Shown in pieces: positions 45,011 through 55,572 of a stretch of 64,000 bases of DNA. The DNA comes from Coleophoma eucalyptorum (taxonomy: Eukaryota > Ascomycota > Leotiomycetes > Helotiales > Dermateaceae), in contig JALRME010000002.1 of NCBI GenBank assembly GCA_026120035.1, forward strand, positions 806,001 through 870,000, written 5' to 3'. Both the position numbers and the translations under genes were made by a program. How positions within the stretch are numbered: the stretch's first letter is position 1; the number at the start of each line of letters is the position of its first letter. The notes below the pieces were generated by a model, which was not told where the DNA came from, searched no databases, and saw only the letters and a list, made by a program, of their open reading frames with translations.

Positions 45011-47895
45011 TCACTTTGCAGCTGAAGTTATTACGCCCTCATACTCTCTTGAAGAAATGTACTCGAGAGTACGTTGAAAGTGCCTCTTAGGCATGTCGAT
45101 TGTGGCTGACTCTGAATTTGTTTGAAGATTGGAATGGATCAGTTCAATGAGGCCATTCAAATACTTGGTTGTGACCTAAGACTCATTAGCATCTAGAATA
45201 TCTTGGTACCAAAATGTGGCCAAGGCATTTATGCCATGTGTGTGAACTTACGGCTTCGTTCTGTTGATCGAAGTAGTATACATAACGATTCAGAATTTCG
45301 ACGAAAAGCTCCACTGACACAGCTGTATCCATGCACGCATCAGCGACACGTAGAGCGCGCTGCAGACATTCCAGTACGCGCTTGCCATCGCGATAAAGCT
45401 GCTGAGGTTAGCTTGGTTCAGCCGACGGGTATTCCAAACCTACATTCTTAACGCCATCTTCTTCTGCTTCTTCAGGCTTGATGGCAATTGGTACAGCCCA
45501 CCAAAGATGACTCGCTAGGTAGACAGCCCGACATTGGTCAGGCTTCTTCAGGAGCTTACTGCCATGAAGTGCACATTTCGTGATCAAGGTATCGTAGTTT
45601 TCCTTTCCAAAATTCCTGGTCTCGTGTAATGCGCCAGCAATGACACAGACGGCTTGGAACTGTGCCCGGGAGTCGCTAATGGCCTCTTCGTAGATAGTAA
45701 ATGCCTGAGCAAAGAACTCATAACTAACTTCTTCAGCACCAGTTTGGTCGGCAATTTGACCACACGCAATGAACAAGCGGAGGCAGAGCTCGGCGGAACC
45801 AGACACACGAGTGTATAGAGTCGACAGAGCCTGGTGCATGAATTTGTAGAGGTTGGATGATTGGGATTCCCAATTGTCGTCATAGTGTTCCCTTGCTTTG
45901 TACCGCCTTGCGAGTTTCATGGCCGATGTTATCAATGCAGGTGTTGTGAATTTTACACGCTCATTTCCTTCACTATACGCCTTCTTCGTCATTTGAAGAA
46001 GTTTAAACTGGGTATCATTGTCGTCGCTATGGATCAGATGGACTATCCGAGCAAGCCAACCTTGTTCTTCAATTGTCTCGTCTGTCTCGAGGGCTTTCCT
46101 CTGTTGAATGCCTGGGTAGCCCCCTGGCTGTTGGGTGCCTTCTGTAATGAGTACCTTCAAAATTTCAAGCACGCCTTCAAGAGCTGGAAGTGTTGAGATT
46201 TTGGTCTGGTTACGTTGTAGACTCTTCGCAACTTCACCTGCCACAGCTCTTCGCGTTGGATATGTTTGCGAGTGGAGAAGGGGAACGTATTGAGGTAGTG
46301 CTAAGGCTGTGAATAAGGAGACGTATGACTTCATAGGAGCCAAAAGGAGATTGAGCAAGTTGGTTTGCGATGCTGGTGAATGAAGTTCCGCGCTGTTTGC
46401 ATGCTGTTTGACTTTTGCATTCGCATAGTCGAGTACTTGATCAACATAGTCCAAACGTTCTGGATAAATGCTGAGCGCCAAGTTGGCTAGGGATACTAAT
46501 AGAGCTGTTGTGTCTTGTATTGGCAGATGCTGAGCATTTACCAGGTTCATGACCTGCTCGAAGAAAATCTCATAGAGCTTAACGTTCTCCGGAATGCCTC
46601 TGTTCTTCTTTGTTGGCGAATCTGGTGCTTCATCCGCACCGTTCTGTGGTTCTGATTCTGGGGTGGCGGTGGTTTCTTTGTCAGCCGGTTCTGCTTCTGA
46701 TGATGATTCCTGAGGTGCCATATCTGCTGAGCCGTTTGCTTCGGCGAGAGAATCTTCACCATTTGTCTTGACTGGTTCCTCAGCTGGCTTTTCCTGATCC
46801 AACTTGACCTTCTCCAGCAATTTGGCAATGGCTTCTTCCTCCATCTTTCCCCTGTCTGCTATTGGTTCTGCTTCAGCTTCACGTGCTGCGTATGCAGATA
46901 ATCTGTCCATCATGGCGATGACGATTACCTTGACATTGACGTGAGGATTGAGGCGTGATACAGCAGCAAGGAACTGGTCCAGAGTGTGTAGGTGAAACTC
47001 ATCCGGAAAGACTTGTGTAATGACTTCCAAGAGGTATTCTTGAGCCAACACGTCTCGGCATTGCACAACTTGCTCAAGCAAAGGTTGCAAAATAACGTTC
47101 TTGTATGTTTCTAGATCCACCAATTGACTCAATCGAACAAGGTTGGTGCCGACCAAAAGTTGAAGCTCCTTCCGTTCTTGTGTCCGCTGCTCCCTTTCTC
47201 TCGAATGGCCCTGATGTTGAAGGCGCACCCACAGCTTGTTCATTTCCACAAAGTTTGTGAGAATGAAGCTGATGGAGTCTTGTAGGTTTCCCTCCGGTCC
47301 ATCCCCACTGCCCTCAGGTAGGTGGTCTCGAGCCTGTCCGGAAAGATAGTATCGAAGAAAGAGACCTCTGATCGGATGCTGTACCCCTCTGCTCATCTCC
47401 ATCATATCTTTCATGATTTCTTTGACGGGTGCCTCCTCTATTGACATATACACTGTTCCGACCGTGATCATCAGGTATAATCTTGGCACAATGTTGCCCG
47501 CATATTGAACAAGCTCGTATAAATCGGCGAGGTGGTTGACAGGGTGGGATTCCTTGAGGTAAACGGAAAGATGCCGCAGAGCGTCAAAGACTGCCATGTA
47601 GAGTTCATAGTACTGTTTGGGTCCTAGACTGCTAGTTCGAAGCTCAGATACCAGGGTCGAGCTATGGGGGAACACCGATCAGCACGAGATCAATTGCCAA
47701 TGGCAGCGCTGAATGGGCGCAACATAGAGCACAGTTTTAGTAGTCATCGCCATGAACTCACCTGCATTTCAGAGCATCCATAAGCTTGCCCGGAGTCTCG
47801 AGGCATTTGCGCATGAGATGCGTCTGCTGCCTGACAACCACCAGAGCATCTTCAAGCAGTCGTGCTTGATCTTCCACCGCGGGAGGGCTTGCCAT
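45011..47895 (-). CDS. VPS35: Vacuolar protein sorting protein 35 (retromer core)
   Basis: Core scaffold of the retromer, which returns cargo receptors from endosomes to the Golgi; it binds Vps26 at the N-terminus and Vps29 at the C-terminus. Four exons: 47895-47762, 47661-45444, 45398-45252 and 45175-45011, totalling 887 residues. It starts [20 protein letters not shown]. The hallmark N-terminal motif is [15 protein letters not shown]; nearby are [33 protein letters not shown] and [19 protein letters not shown]. The middle carries a fungal-type acidic low-complexity insert (about 300-350). The C-terminal solenoid includes [19 protein letters not shown] and SHLWWAVPI, joined by a 45-bp intron to [20 protein letters not shown] and [20 protein letters not shown], ending [10 protein letters not shown]. 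All introns are GT-AG; phases agree. Next to a Vps70-like gene. Confidence 0.95.
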
Positions 47896-48480
47896 GGTAT
47901 AGATCGAATGCGGCTTCGTGCGCGATGGCCTATGAAGCTCCAGGAGCTATGGGATCATTGATATCCAGGACGTGAGATGTGAGATGCGATATTATTGTCG
48001 CGGTAAGCTGTCGTTGACGGAGGGAGATGTTCGCTAGAGCGTCATTGGTAGCCCGCCGGGCTCCATACTACGCCACGACCGCCTTCTGGGGATTCTAGAG
48101 GCACGTTCGAAGCTTCAAAAACACATCGTGACAGTCGAGAACTTCCCCCCATTTAGTGTCTATGATCTTTTGGTTTTTTTTGAACTGATTTAGTTATTGT
48201 ATTATTACTCTAATAGACTGGCCAGCTCTTGCTCTGATACAAAACTCCATTGCTATGCGAATGCGGTGCTTTCCAGCTCTTGGTAAGCAGTGGCCATGTT
48301 CATCTTCAAATGAACCACCCCAAATTATGGACACGAAAAATTAATTGCTACTCAGAAAGTTCCTCCCCTCCAGTTTCCTAAAACCTTGACTAGATTCTGT
48401 CCACCTGTGCCCCCAAGGACGGCATGTCAGGTGACACCACGTTTGCAATCTTTGGGTGCTTGAATATCCCATAATCAAAT
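47896..48480. other. Intergenic
   Basis: Upstream of Vps35 and downstream of the secreted Ser/Thr-rich gene; both are on the minus strand. No gene seen. Confidence 0.6.
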
Positions 48481-49335
48481 TTATACTCTCTTGTTAGTTG
48501 AGTTCCATGAAGGATAATGCGTATGCCACTGGCCATCATCATAGGTTGTCGTGGTGGGTGACGGAGTAGGGCTTTGTGTTCTTGATGGGAAGTTCATACT
48601 GGATGTGTAGACAGATGTGAAGGTCGATGAGTAGGCGGATGAATAGATCGAAGTATCTGTAGTACCTAAAAATGTCGATGCAGCTGAGGAGCTGCTTGTA
48701 GAACTTGGATTGGAGGTTGTAGGTGTTAGGTTTGATACTGACGTGACGGAAGAGGCGCTAGACACTACTTCTGAGCTCGCGTACGAAGACTGTGAAGTTG
48801 GCGACTTGGAGGAAGACGAGCTCGTTAGAGTGGTGATAGAAGAGGAAGAAGACGAGGATACTGGAACAGTCACGTCCACAGTGACAGTCGGTGGGCTAAC
48901 ATCGACAATTGAGACTGTTGTTTCAGTGATAGTGGTTGGTGATGCAGTAGAAGGTTCGACAGTCGAGACTTGCGTTTGGACGATCGTGGTAACAGACGCA
49001 GTTGGAGTAATAGTTATGACAATCGTCTCCGTAGAGTCTTTGCCTGCAATTGTTTGGGTAGAGTAAACATAGTCCGTTACTGGGACAGTTTTGACATCAG
49101 TCTCTACAACTGTGTTAGGTGCTGCTGTCTCAACTATTGTTTTGTAGACGGTTGCAGCCTGCCCCGAAGTTGCTGCTGCCGCACCACCTCCATCAACCGC
49201 AACAACCGAGTAGCTAGCCCTCCTAATGAGATTGTCTTCCTTTGTGGTTCTTCGATGAAAGAATGGGAATGGCAATGCTGTCGTCAAGTGTAGTAGTGAA
49301 GAAACGGCAAGAATAACAGGCGTATTGAGACGCAT
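48481..49335 (-). CDS. Secreted Ser/Thr-rich protein, cysteine-free
   Basis: Single-exon gene, 284 residues. Signal peptide MRLNTPVILAVSSLLHLTTA is followed by a propeptide-like stretch ending in Arg-Arg (LIRR, about 36-39), a Kex2-type site. After it, SYSVVAVDGGGAAA leads into a Thr/Val-rich repeat-like region (TVVETDVKTVPVTDYVYSTQ, TIVQTQVSTVEPSTASP, TITETTVSIV) and then a Ser-dominated tract. The end is polar (TTTTYDDGQWHTHYPSWNST), with no hydrophobic tail, so no GPI signal is visible. No cysteine. The composition implies heavy O-mannosylation and wall association. The ATG at 49335 is preferred over the upstream in-frame extension because the signal peptide begins there. Function unknown. 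Confidence 0.75.
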   Translation of the reverse strand: MRLNTPVILAVSSLLHLTTALPFPFFHRRTTKEDNLIRRASYSVVAVDGGGAAAATSGQAATVYKTIVETAAPNTVVETDVKTVPVTDYVYSTQTIAGKDSTETIVITITPTASVTTIVQTQVSTVEPSTASPTTITETTVSIVDVSPPTVTVDVTVPVSSSSSSSITTLTSSSSSKSPTSQSSYASSEVVSSASSVTSVSNLTPTTSNPSSTSSSSAASTFLGTTDTSIYSSAYSSTFTSVYTSSMNFPSRTQSPTPSPTTTTYDDGQWHTHYPSWNSTNKRV

Positions 49336-50691
49336 GTTGACGATCTTTGATGAGAAAGTAAAGATACTTGCACAGTAGCGGGTTGTAGCGTAAAGAAAGT
49401 GCAGAATAGAATATGGGGGAGAAAGTGACAAGGGAACATAGACCCATCTTAACTTATAATGTGTCCCACATTTCAGAAACTTCTTCATATGAGATGGCTG
49501 GGGCAATCTATTCTACCGCGCTTTGTGGTGGTTGAGATGCTTCTTCTGGGCGGGCGAAAGAACAGACAAAAAGGCGAGGCTGGTGACGCCCGCCAACGTT
49601 CCTGGAAGCTGCATATCAAGCGCTGCCATGGCGACAAGCCATGAACCATCTGCCAAACTTCGAGCGAGCGGCAGCAAGAAGATGGACGAAATGTTGCGAG
49701 TATCAGTGGAATATATCACGATTGCTTTGCTTCTCGCGTTAAGGGAGAGCAGAACAGATTTGGACTTGAGTTGAGAGGAGAGGACAGACCCTGGCTTGGG
49801 GCACTCCGTCAGGCAAAGCAAGATGAAGTTGCTCGTGGGTAAGCGAAGACGCTAATGGTGGGGACCAGATCGTGCAATCGAGCCATAGACGGAAAAACTG
49901 TTGCATTCTTTGTCGCAGCGACTTGAACACACTCTCACCTCTCTCCTCGGACACCATAGTCCTAGCTTCTCGAAGAATTTGGCGACCTGTAGTGCAGGTA
50001 CTGTGCAGGTACGGTGCAGTTGCGGTGCAGTATGTGCTTCTATTTCCGGATCCGCGTGCTCCAGTGAGCTTCCCTGATCAGGCTAAGTAAGATTCCTTGT
50101 CCTGGTGTCGACAGTAGCATCATCAAACAAGAAGATTCTAAGTGGCAGAAACCAGTTACATTATACCTCTTGCTGGAACTCGCCCGGTGATCCTGAGAGC
50201 ATTTTGCGTGCCCGCCTTGTCCTTCTCATATCCTGAGTCCAGGCGGGTGATTTCATTTCTAGTTGTTGTCACCGAACACAAGTCTTGGCTGTCCGCCTTG
50301 GATGGTACCGACCGGTAGACTCGGTGGCTAGCTTTCTCATCTACTGGTGACTACTTACTACTCAGCAACCTTCTTGTCATTATCATCCGCCCTCTATCGC
50401 AGCGCGATTCGTGCGCGACGTCGGAGGTCCAAACCTCGATAATAACCCGTGCAGGTTGCCCTATCTGAGGCCCTTTGTCGGCGCAGGAACACGGATGACC
50501 CTTGGTTACGCCATGAGGCCTCATCGAACTCTATAGGTCTATAGGTCGGCTTTAAGGCCGTGGTCTGCCAAATTCCTATCTTTCTAACACTACTATATTT
50601 TTTCTTTTCACCCTTCCTATTCATAATTCCACAAATCGCAAACTTGGTTCGACTTCATTCCTTTGTTGGGATAAACGAGCAATAAACAAAG
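49336..50691. other. Divergent intergenic region, about 1.4 kb
   Basis: Upstream regions of the secreted protein (minus) and a 2EXR-like gene (plus). Short GTGCAG repeats near 49990-50030. No gene supported. Confidence 0.55.
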
Positions 50692-51456
50692 ATGGCACAA
50701 TCAGAATCGCCGTTCATGCGCATGCCCTGCGAGATACGGCTCATGATCTATGACTACCTCTTCGACGATAAAGGACACGACATCTTCGAGATTCGAAATG
50801 CGAATCCAGACTCATACCAGCGGACCTTCCACCATCGAACTGGCTATCGTATTGTTGGACAAGGTCTTTTACGGCAAAGTCGCCCGACAACATATCGTCT
50901 TGTCACTGATGCCGAACTCCATACCTCTATTCTCAGAGTCACCCACAAAATACACAAAGAAGCATCGCATAGACTCTACAGCAATCACATGTTTGGTTTT
51001 GGAAGGGACATTGAGGCCATCGTGCCATTTTGTTCAGACTTAACACCTCAGACTCGATGCCTTATTCCAGGAATGTCGCTTTTCAAACGAGGGTCTGTAT
51101 ACTGTCGCGATTACGACCGCTGCGAATGGAGCAGCGTTTGCGAATACATCAAGGATCATATGCAGATACGAACCCTCAGCCTGGTGGTTGAGGGGGGCAG
51201 GCCATCATTAGGATGGGAGAGACTCCCCAGTTACTCGGTGGCAGACTTCAAAACCCTTTCGCTCGTCAACTACGAACCTTTGGACTGGGTTTGGGAGTTG
51301 CTTGCCATCAAAGGTATTCAAAGACTTGAAATTACCCCAGACATACATCATTGTCCCCCGTCACATTCCTCTGCAATGGCATTCTTTGCCGCCTTCTCAA
51401 GTTCCATCGATACGGATTTCGCGGACTTCTTACGTATGGAGATGGTGGAGGCTTGA
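50692..51456 (+). CDS. 2EXR/F-box-like fungal protein (DUF7730 type)
   Basis: 254 residues, single exon, ATG in AAGATGGC context. The N-terminal signature MRMPCEIRLMIYDYLFDD is the Leu/Met-Pro-x-Glu-Ile-Arg-x-x-Ile-Tyr motif of the large fungal 2EXR/DUF7730 group, resembling a degenerate F-box. Then HTSILRVTHKIHKEASHRLY, the usual second block (a hit of relatives or early clients held near a polar, Cys-rich centre: CSDLTPQTRCLIPGMS, VYCRDYDRCEWSSVCEYI). The C-terminal half has LRR-like strands (IRTLSLVVEGGRPSLGW, IQRLEITPDIH). These proteins are numerous in Pezizomycotina, with unknown targets. A related gene lies 0.8 kb downstream on the same strand; the two differ in length and sequence, so a recent duplication is unlikely. 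Confidence 0.7.
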   Translation: MAQSESPFMRMPCEIRLMIYDYLFDDKGHDIFEIRNANPDSYQRTFHHRTGYRIVGQGLLRQSRPTTYRLVTDAELHTSILRVTHKIHKEASHRLYSNHMFGFGRDIEAIVPFCSDLTPQTRCLIPGMSLFKRGSVYCRDYDRCEWSSVCEYIKDHMQIRTLSLVVEGGRPSLGWERLPSYSVADFKTLSLVNYEPLDWVWELLAIKGIQRLEITPDIHHCPPSHSSAMAFFAAFSSSIDTDFADFLRMEMVEA

Positions 51457-52268
51457 AAGTAAGCAGCAGGTAGCTTTGTCATTTATGTCAAAGTTACACA
51501 ATACGCACAAAGGATTAGTCTCATTCGCCAGTTTTCGAAGAGGCTGCAGTAATCATCATTCCGGCTACATTCAGCTTGGCTTACACATCCAATCCGTTTG
51601 CAGCTGCAACTCGGAAAGTTCAAGCCCAAGAGACTTGGAACTGCTGCTGAAATCTTCCGCATACTTGTCAGACGGGTAGATGGCGGATCATTTTTAGATC
51701 TAGTTCTAGATCAATAGTTTCGCGGCATGAGTTATCATTATAGATATATAGACTATTCCGTTGTCTTATTCTGTCGCTCTCTGGTTTCGCACACGCTTAA
51801 AGGACAGACAGAATTTCGCACCTATAAATCCACCCAGCGTCATTTTCTCTTTGCGAGTAATCATTTTGGATATAGCAAGTTTCTCAACAATTACCAAGCC
51901 AACAAAACGCCTACGAGTCAGCAATCAAAATCGCCGAAAGATTACTGAATGATGCAAGCTAGCGGAAGCCAGCACAGCGGCAAACGGTAATTTCTAGGCA
52001 TTGACGGAGCGGTCGTAGCGGTCGTAGCGGTCTCGGAATGTATCCCGGTAATCAGAAAGCCTACCTGCCAGGACCATCCGGGTACTCACCATGGACCTTA
52101 TCGCTGAATATTTTTTATGTCCGTAAAAGTGCTGCGAAAAAGCTTTGTAAGAGCAATTGCCGCGCAATTGAATTCTCAGTCTTGTTACCTCTGTCTTCAA
52201 CTCCAACTACTTCTTCCCACCCTCTCTCTCTTGGACAACAACTTCAAGATACCCATCTTGATCCTCTA
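51457..52268. other. Intergenic between two 2EXR-like genes
   Basis: Same-strand spacer holding the promoter of the downstream gene. A short GGTCGTAGC direct repeat lies near 52010-52030. No gene. Confidence 0.55.
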
Positions 52269-53264
52269 ATGATGAAAACCGACGGCGCAAGCCTCGACGG
52301 AGATGTTAGCCGTGCGGCGGCTTCACTTTTTAATACCCCTTTTCCAACCGTCTGCGAATCTGAAAACGTTTTTCCCTTTTTGGACCTTCCAGCAGAGATA
52401 CGGCTCAAAATCTACGGGTATTTGCTCCCATCCAGGACACACATAATTGTGACGCAAAACCCGTATAATGGCTTCTTCTTCAATACGGCAACCTTACCTG
52501 CCAACTCAGCGCAATCCTTCTACCCATTTGGTCGCTCACCGCCACGAGGTCGCTTAACGACATACAAAGTCCTCAGTACCAATTTCCGGGCTTCATATCC
52601 ATCACCCAGCATACACGTAGAATTCTTACGAACATGCAAACAGATTCAAGCGGAAGCAGAACCACTACTGTATGGCGCCCAAGCCATCTTTGATTTCGGA
52701 ATCCACCTCGATGCCGTGAAGTCTTTCTTTGGTGACCGCTCTGCTCTTGCCAGAGCTAGTGTTCGGAATATCAAGATCGCAAAGGAGATTCCAGAGCCTG
52801 TTACTCAGAACTCTGAAGAATGGCAGTCTGTCTTGAAGCCGGGGATCGATCAGGTCTGGCGCGAGGTTTGCGATCACCTCCTAGTTAATCTTCGAAACTT
52901 GAAGAACATTGATCTTACTGTCTGGGCGCCATCTGGATCTGCTTCTGTGTTTCCAGCTCTTCCTGATAACACTGCTACACCAAGCGTAGAACTAGTATCA
53001 GAAGATGCCCAGGTCAAAGCCTTAGAGCAAGCTAGATTATGGAGAGAATGGGAATGGACGAGCGATCTACTGAAACTTGAAGTTTTGAAGGGGTTGAGGA
53101 TTACTTGGTGGGGGTTTAATAGCCAAGAAAGTAGTGAGGGAACGACTGGCTTTGATTCCTGGCTCGCAAGACGTATGGTTGGCGACAGTCTCGTTAGGGA
53201 TCGTATGGTCCGAGAGGGTTTGGTTGTTGAAGGCTTGGTTGTTGTTAAAGGATCAGGCACTTAA
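52269..53264 (+). CDS. 2EXR/F-box-like fungal protein, second copy
   Basis: 331 residues from the ATG at 52269 (MMKTDGASLDGD); the in-frame extension upstream to 52038 lacks a plausible protein character. Signature NVFPFLDLPAEIRLKIYGYL matches the Leu-Pro-x-Glu-Ile-Arg-x-x-Ile-Tyr motif of this family. Then HVEFLRTCKQIQAEAEPLLY, a conserved second block (Arg-Thr-Cys-Lys-Gln-Ile). The rest is LRR-like and charged, including LLVNLRNLKNIDLTVWAP, ending LVVEGLVVVKGSGT. Family knowledge: probably an adaptor-type protein; no known client. Confidence 0.75.
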   Translation: MMKTDGASLDGDVSRAAASLFNTPFPTVCESENVFPFLDLPAEIRLKIYGYLLPSRTHIIVTQNPYNGFFFNTATLPANSAQSFYPFGRSPPRGRLTTYKVLSTNFRASYPSPSIHVEFLRTCKQIQAEAEPLLYGAQAIFDFGIHLDAVKSFFGDRSALARASVRNIKIAKEIPEPVTQNSEEWQSVLKPGIDQVWREVCDHLLVNLRNLKNIDLTVWAPSGSASVFPALPDNTATPSVELVSEDAQVKALEQARLWREWEWTSDLLKLEVLKGLRITWWGFNSQESSEGTTGFDSWLARRMVGDSLVRDRMVREGLVVEGLVVVKGSGT

Positions 53265-54957
53265 TTCGCGCAACGTAGATTTCTTAGGTATGATATAGAG
53301 GATTGAAAGCTGGGGAGTTAAGTGCATAAAATATTGATAATAGATAATTCTGGGAGTTAGAAGCATCGAATGTTCAAGGCGTTTGTCCCTGAATGTGTTG
53401 TGTACAACAATTTAGCACTCTTTTCAAACCATATCGATACAAAAACAAGCCCTTCGAAAGCCATTGAAGAGCAGTAGAGATGTAGGCCAGCTTCTCCATT
53501 ATGTTGCTTGCATGCTGAGGAATTCTTATCATTACCTCATCGGCTTTGATAGTGTGGTCTGTACCGAGTGTGCCCACATTCAAGGAATCCGTCTTCCTGA
53601 GCTCGTTGCGCTTCAAGCTTTCAAGCCAGTTCAAGGTCACCCACTGAGTCCAAATCTCCTTTTTTAATTACCAATGAATATCGTTTCCGACTAGCCTAAT
53701 GCAATCAACACAATTCTCAATAGAAGCATTTCAAGAACTGGCGCCTAGTCGTTTCAGTTCAATTATTTTAGCCGCGCCAAGTACTGATTGACTGCATCTG
53801 CTTTCATCCAATTATTTATAGTTAGATAATTATTCCCCTCTATGTGAAGGAATGATGAAGTTGCTCAAAAGACTTGATTACTCGAGTGTTTGGATACTTG
53901 GCTCTTTTTTTGCCCCAACATGAAGTGGTTTCCTACACATGTATGTCCATGGGACTTGGAATAAAGAATTGGTGGCAAGTCACAACTCCACAAAATTGTA
54001 TCATTTGCGTGATTCTGAAGAGTAATTGGAGTAAGAAAGTGTTGTTTTGTTGGCAATCCCAAATTTGGTCACCTAATATCTGCACGTATTTAGTGCAGTT
54101 CGACTGAGGAATGAGTATTTACTAGAGAGGATTGCTCAGGCAGGCTACCTAATGAGCAATGAATATTTAATATGAGTATCTTCTCACCTGTCCCGCTGGA
54201 AGCGAACGAAGTTTCTTACAAGAAGACAATATTTATTATGGTCGAAAGAGTGCATGTTGAGGTCCCATGAGACCTTCCGAGACTGAGGGGCTGAAACGAG
54301 TATCAGCGATTTGCGCCCACGACGAGATAACCTAGAAATACTGCAGACTCAATCGGTTCCAGCTGAAATTCTATCTTCTCATTTTCATCCATCATACTAT
54401 AGCAGTCGTGCACTGAAACTTCAGATGGTAATCTTTTTCAAAGCTCACCATCGCTTAACTTACACGTCATTTTATAAGGTATCTAGGTAAGGGCAAATAT
54501 TTCAGCACCAAGGGTTCCAAAGGTGCAGCTATTGCATTCAATACAAGTTTATGATATATATTGACATCTTAGGTTTGTTTATTCTAAACAGGATAATATA
54601 TCTTGGTTTCTAATCGTTTCCACCATAAGTCCACACCAAGTAGTCTCTATTCATTGCGGGTTGCCGTACTCCATAGGCTCTCGGAAATCTATAGTTTTCA
54701 TCATTCATAGATTTAGGCGGTATTTATATCGTCCATCGGTTTATTTCAACTACTCCTTATCTAGATCGCAAACGCGCTACATAATCCCACGGAAGACGCA
54801 TCTTCAACCGCTGCTTGATCTCTCGTGTGCAGCAAAATGAGCTGCACTGTGGCCGCTTTCTAACAAATTAGTGGTAAACTTTATGAAGATATCTGTGGGT
54901 CTGCTATATCTAGTGTTCGGAGAAGGCAAGGCTACGAGTATGATGTCTTCAAGATTG

Positions 54958-54972
54958 AAAAAAAAAAAAAAA
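54958..54972. repeat. Poly-A run, 15 bases
   Basis: Homopolymer A run in AT-rich intergenic DNA. Confidence 0.9.
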
Positions 54973-55290
54973 TACACCCCCGAAGTATGTAGACGTGGTG
55001 TCGGAAATTTGCAGAGCTACGAGTGATATAAATTTGGCTGTCTTCCAGAGTGAGTTCTACTGATACTTCCAGAGAGCTTATAGACTCGGTTGTAATCACA
55101 AGATCGATCATGTGGGAATATATTTCTAGTTCCACAACGTCAGTATTTTGTATAACGTATAGCATGTTGAAATATCACTTATAAGTTCGTTTTAAGTTCT
55201 ATGACGTAGGTTTCCTACACGCATTTTCTTATAAATATTTACAGGCATGGGGAATATTTAATTAGAGCCTGAAGAGACTTCTTTTGTTTA

Positions 55291-55300
55291 GGGGGGGGGG
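55291..55300. repeat. Poly-G run, 10 bases
   Basis: Ten consecutive G, 270 bp upstream of the methyltransferase start. Confidence 0.9.
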
Positions 55301-55572
55301 CGTTCCTGCAGCGCGACAGGACAATAAGTAATTTTGTTTGCCTTCAGAGTGGAAGTATTAGACCTAAATGCCATATTATTAAGTTGCCTTGACCTTAAAA
55401 GCGATGGGTCAGGATTTAGATGCATGTGTCTGCCCCTTATTGTGCCACAATCGTGCAGCAAAGTTGCAACAACCTCGCAAAAGCGGATGACTTCCTCTCC
55501 ATCTACACTGGATGCCCTTCAGTTGTATCTAGTACCTTTAAATAACCGTCAGCCCGCAAGCGGACCGTGACC

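Larger units (their letters stand above)
53265..55572. other. AT-rich intergenic region, about 2.3 kb
   Basis: No supportable gene. Very AT-rich from 53650 to 55270, with a run of 15 A (54958-54972) and ten G (55291-55300). Just before 55573 is the promoter of the methyltransferase gene. Confidence 0.55.
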
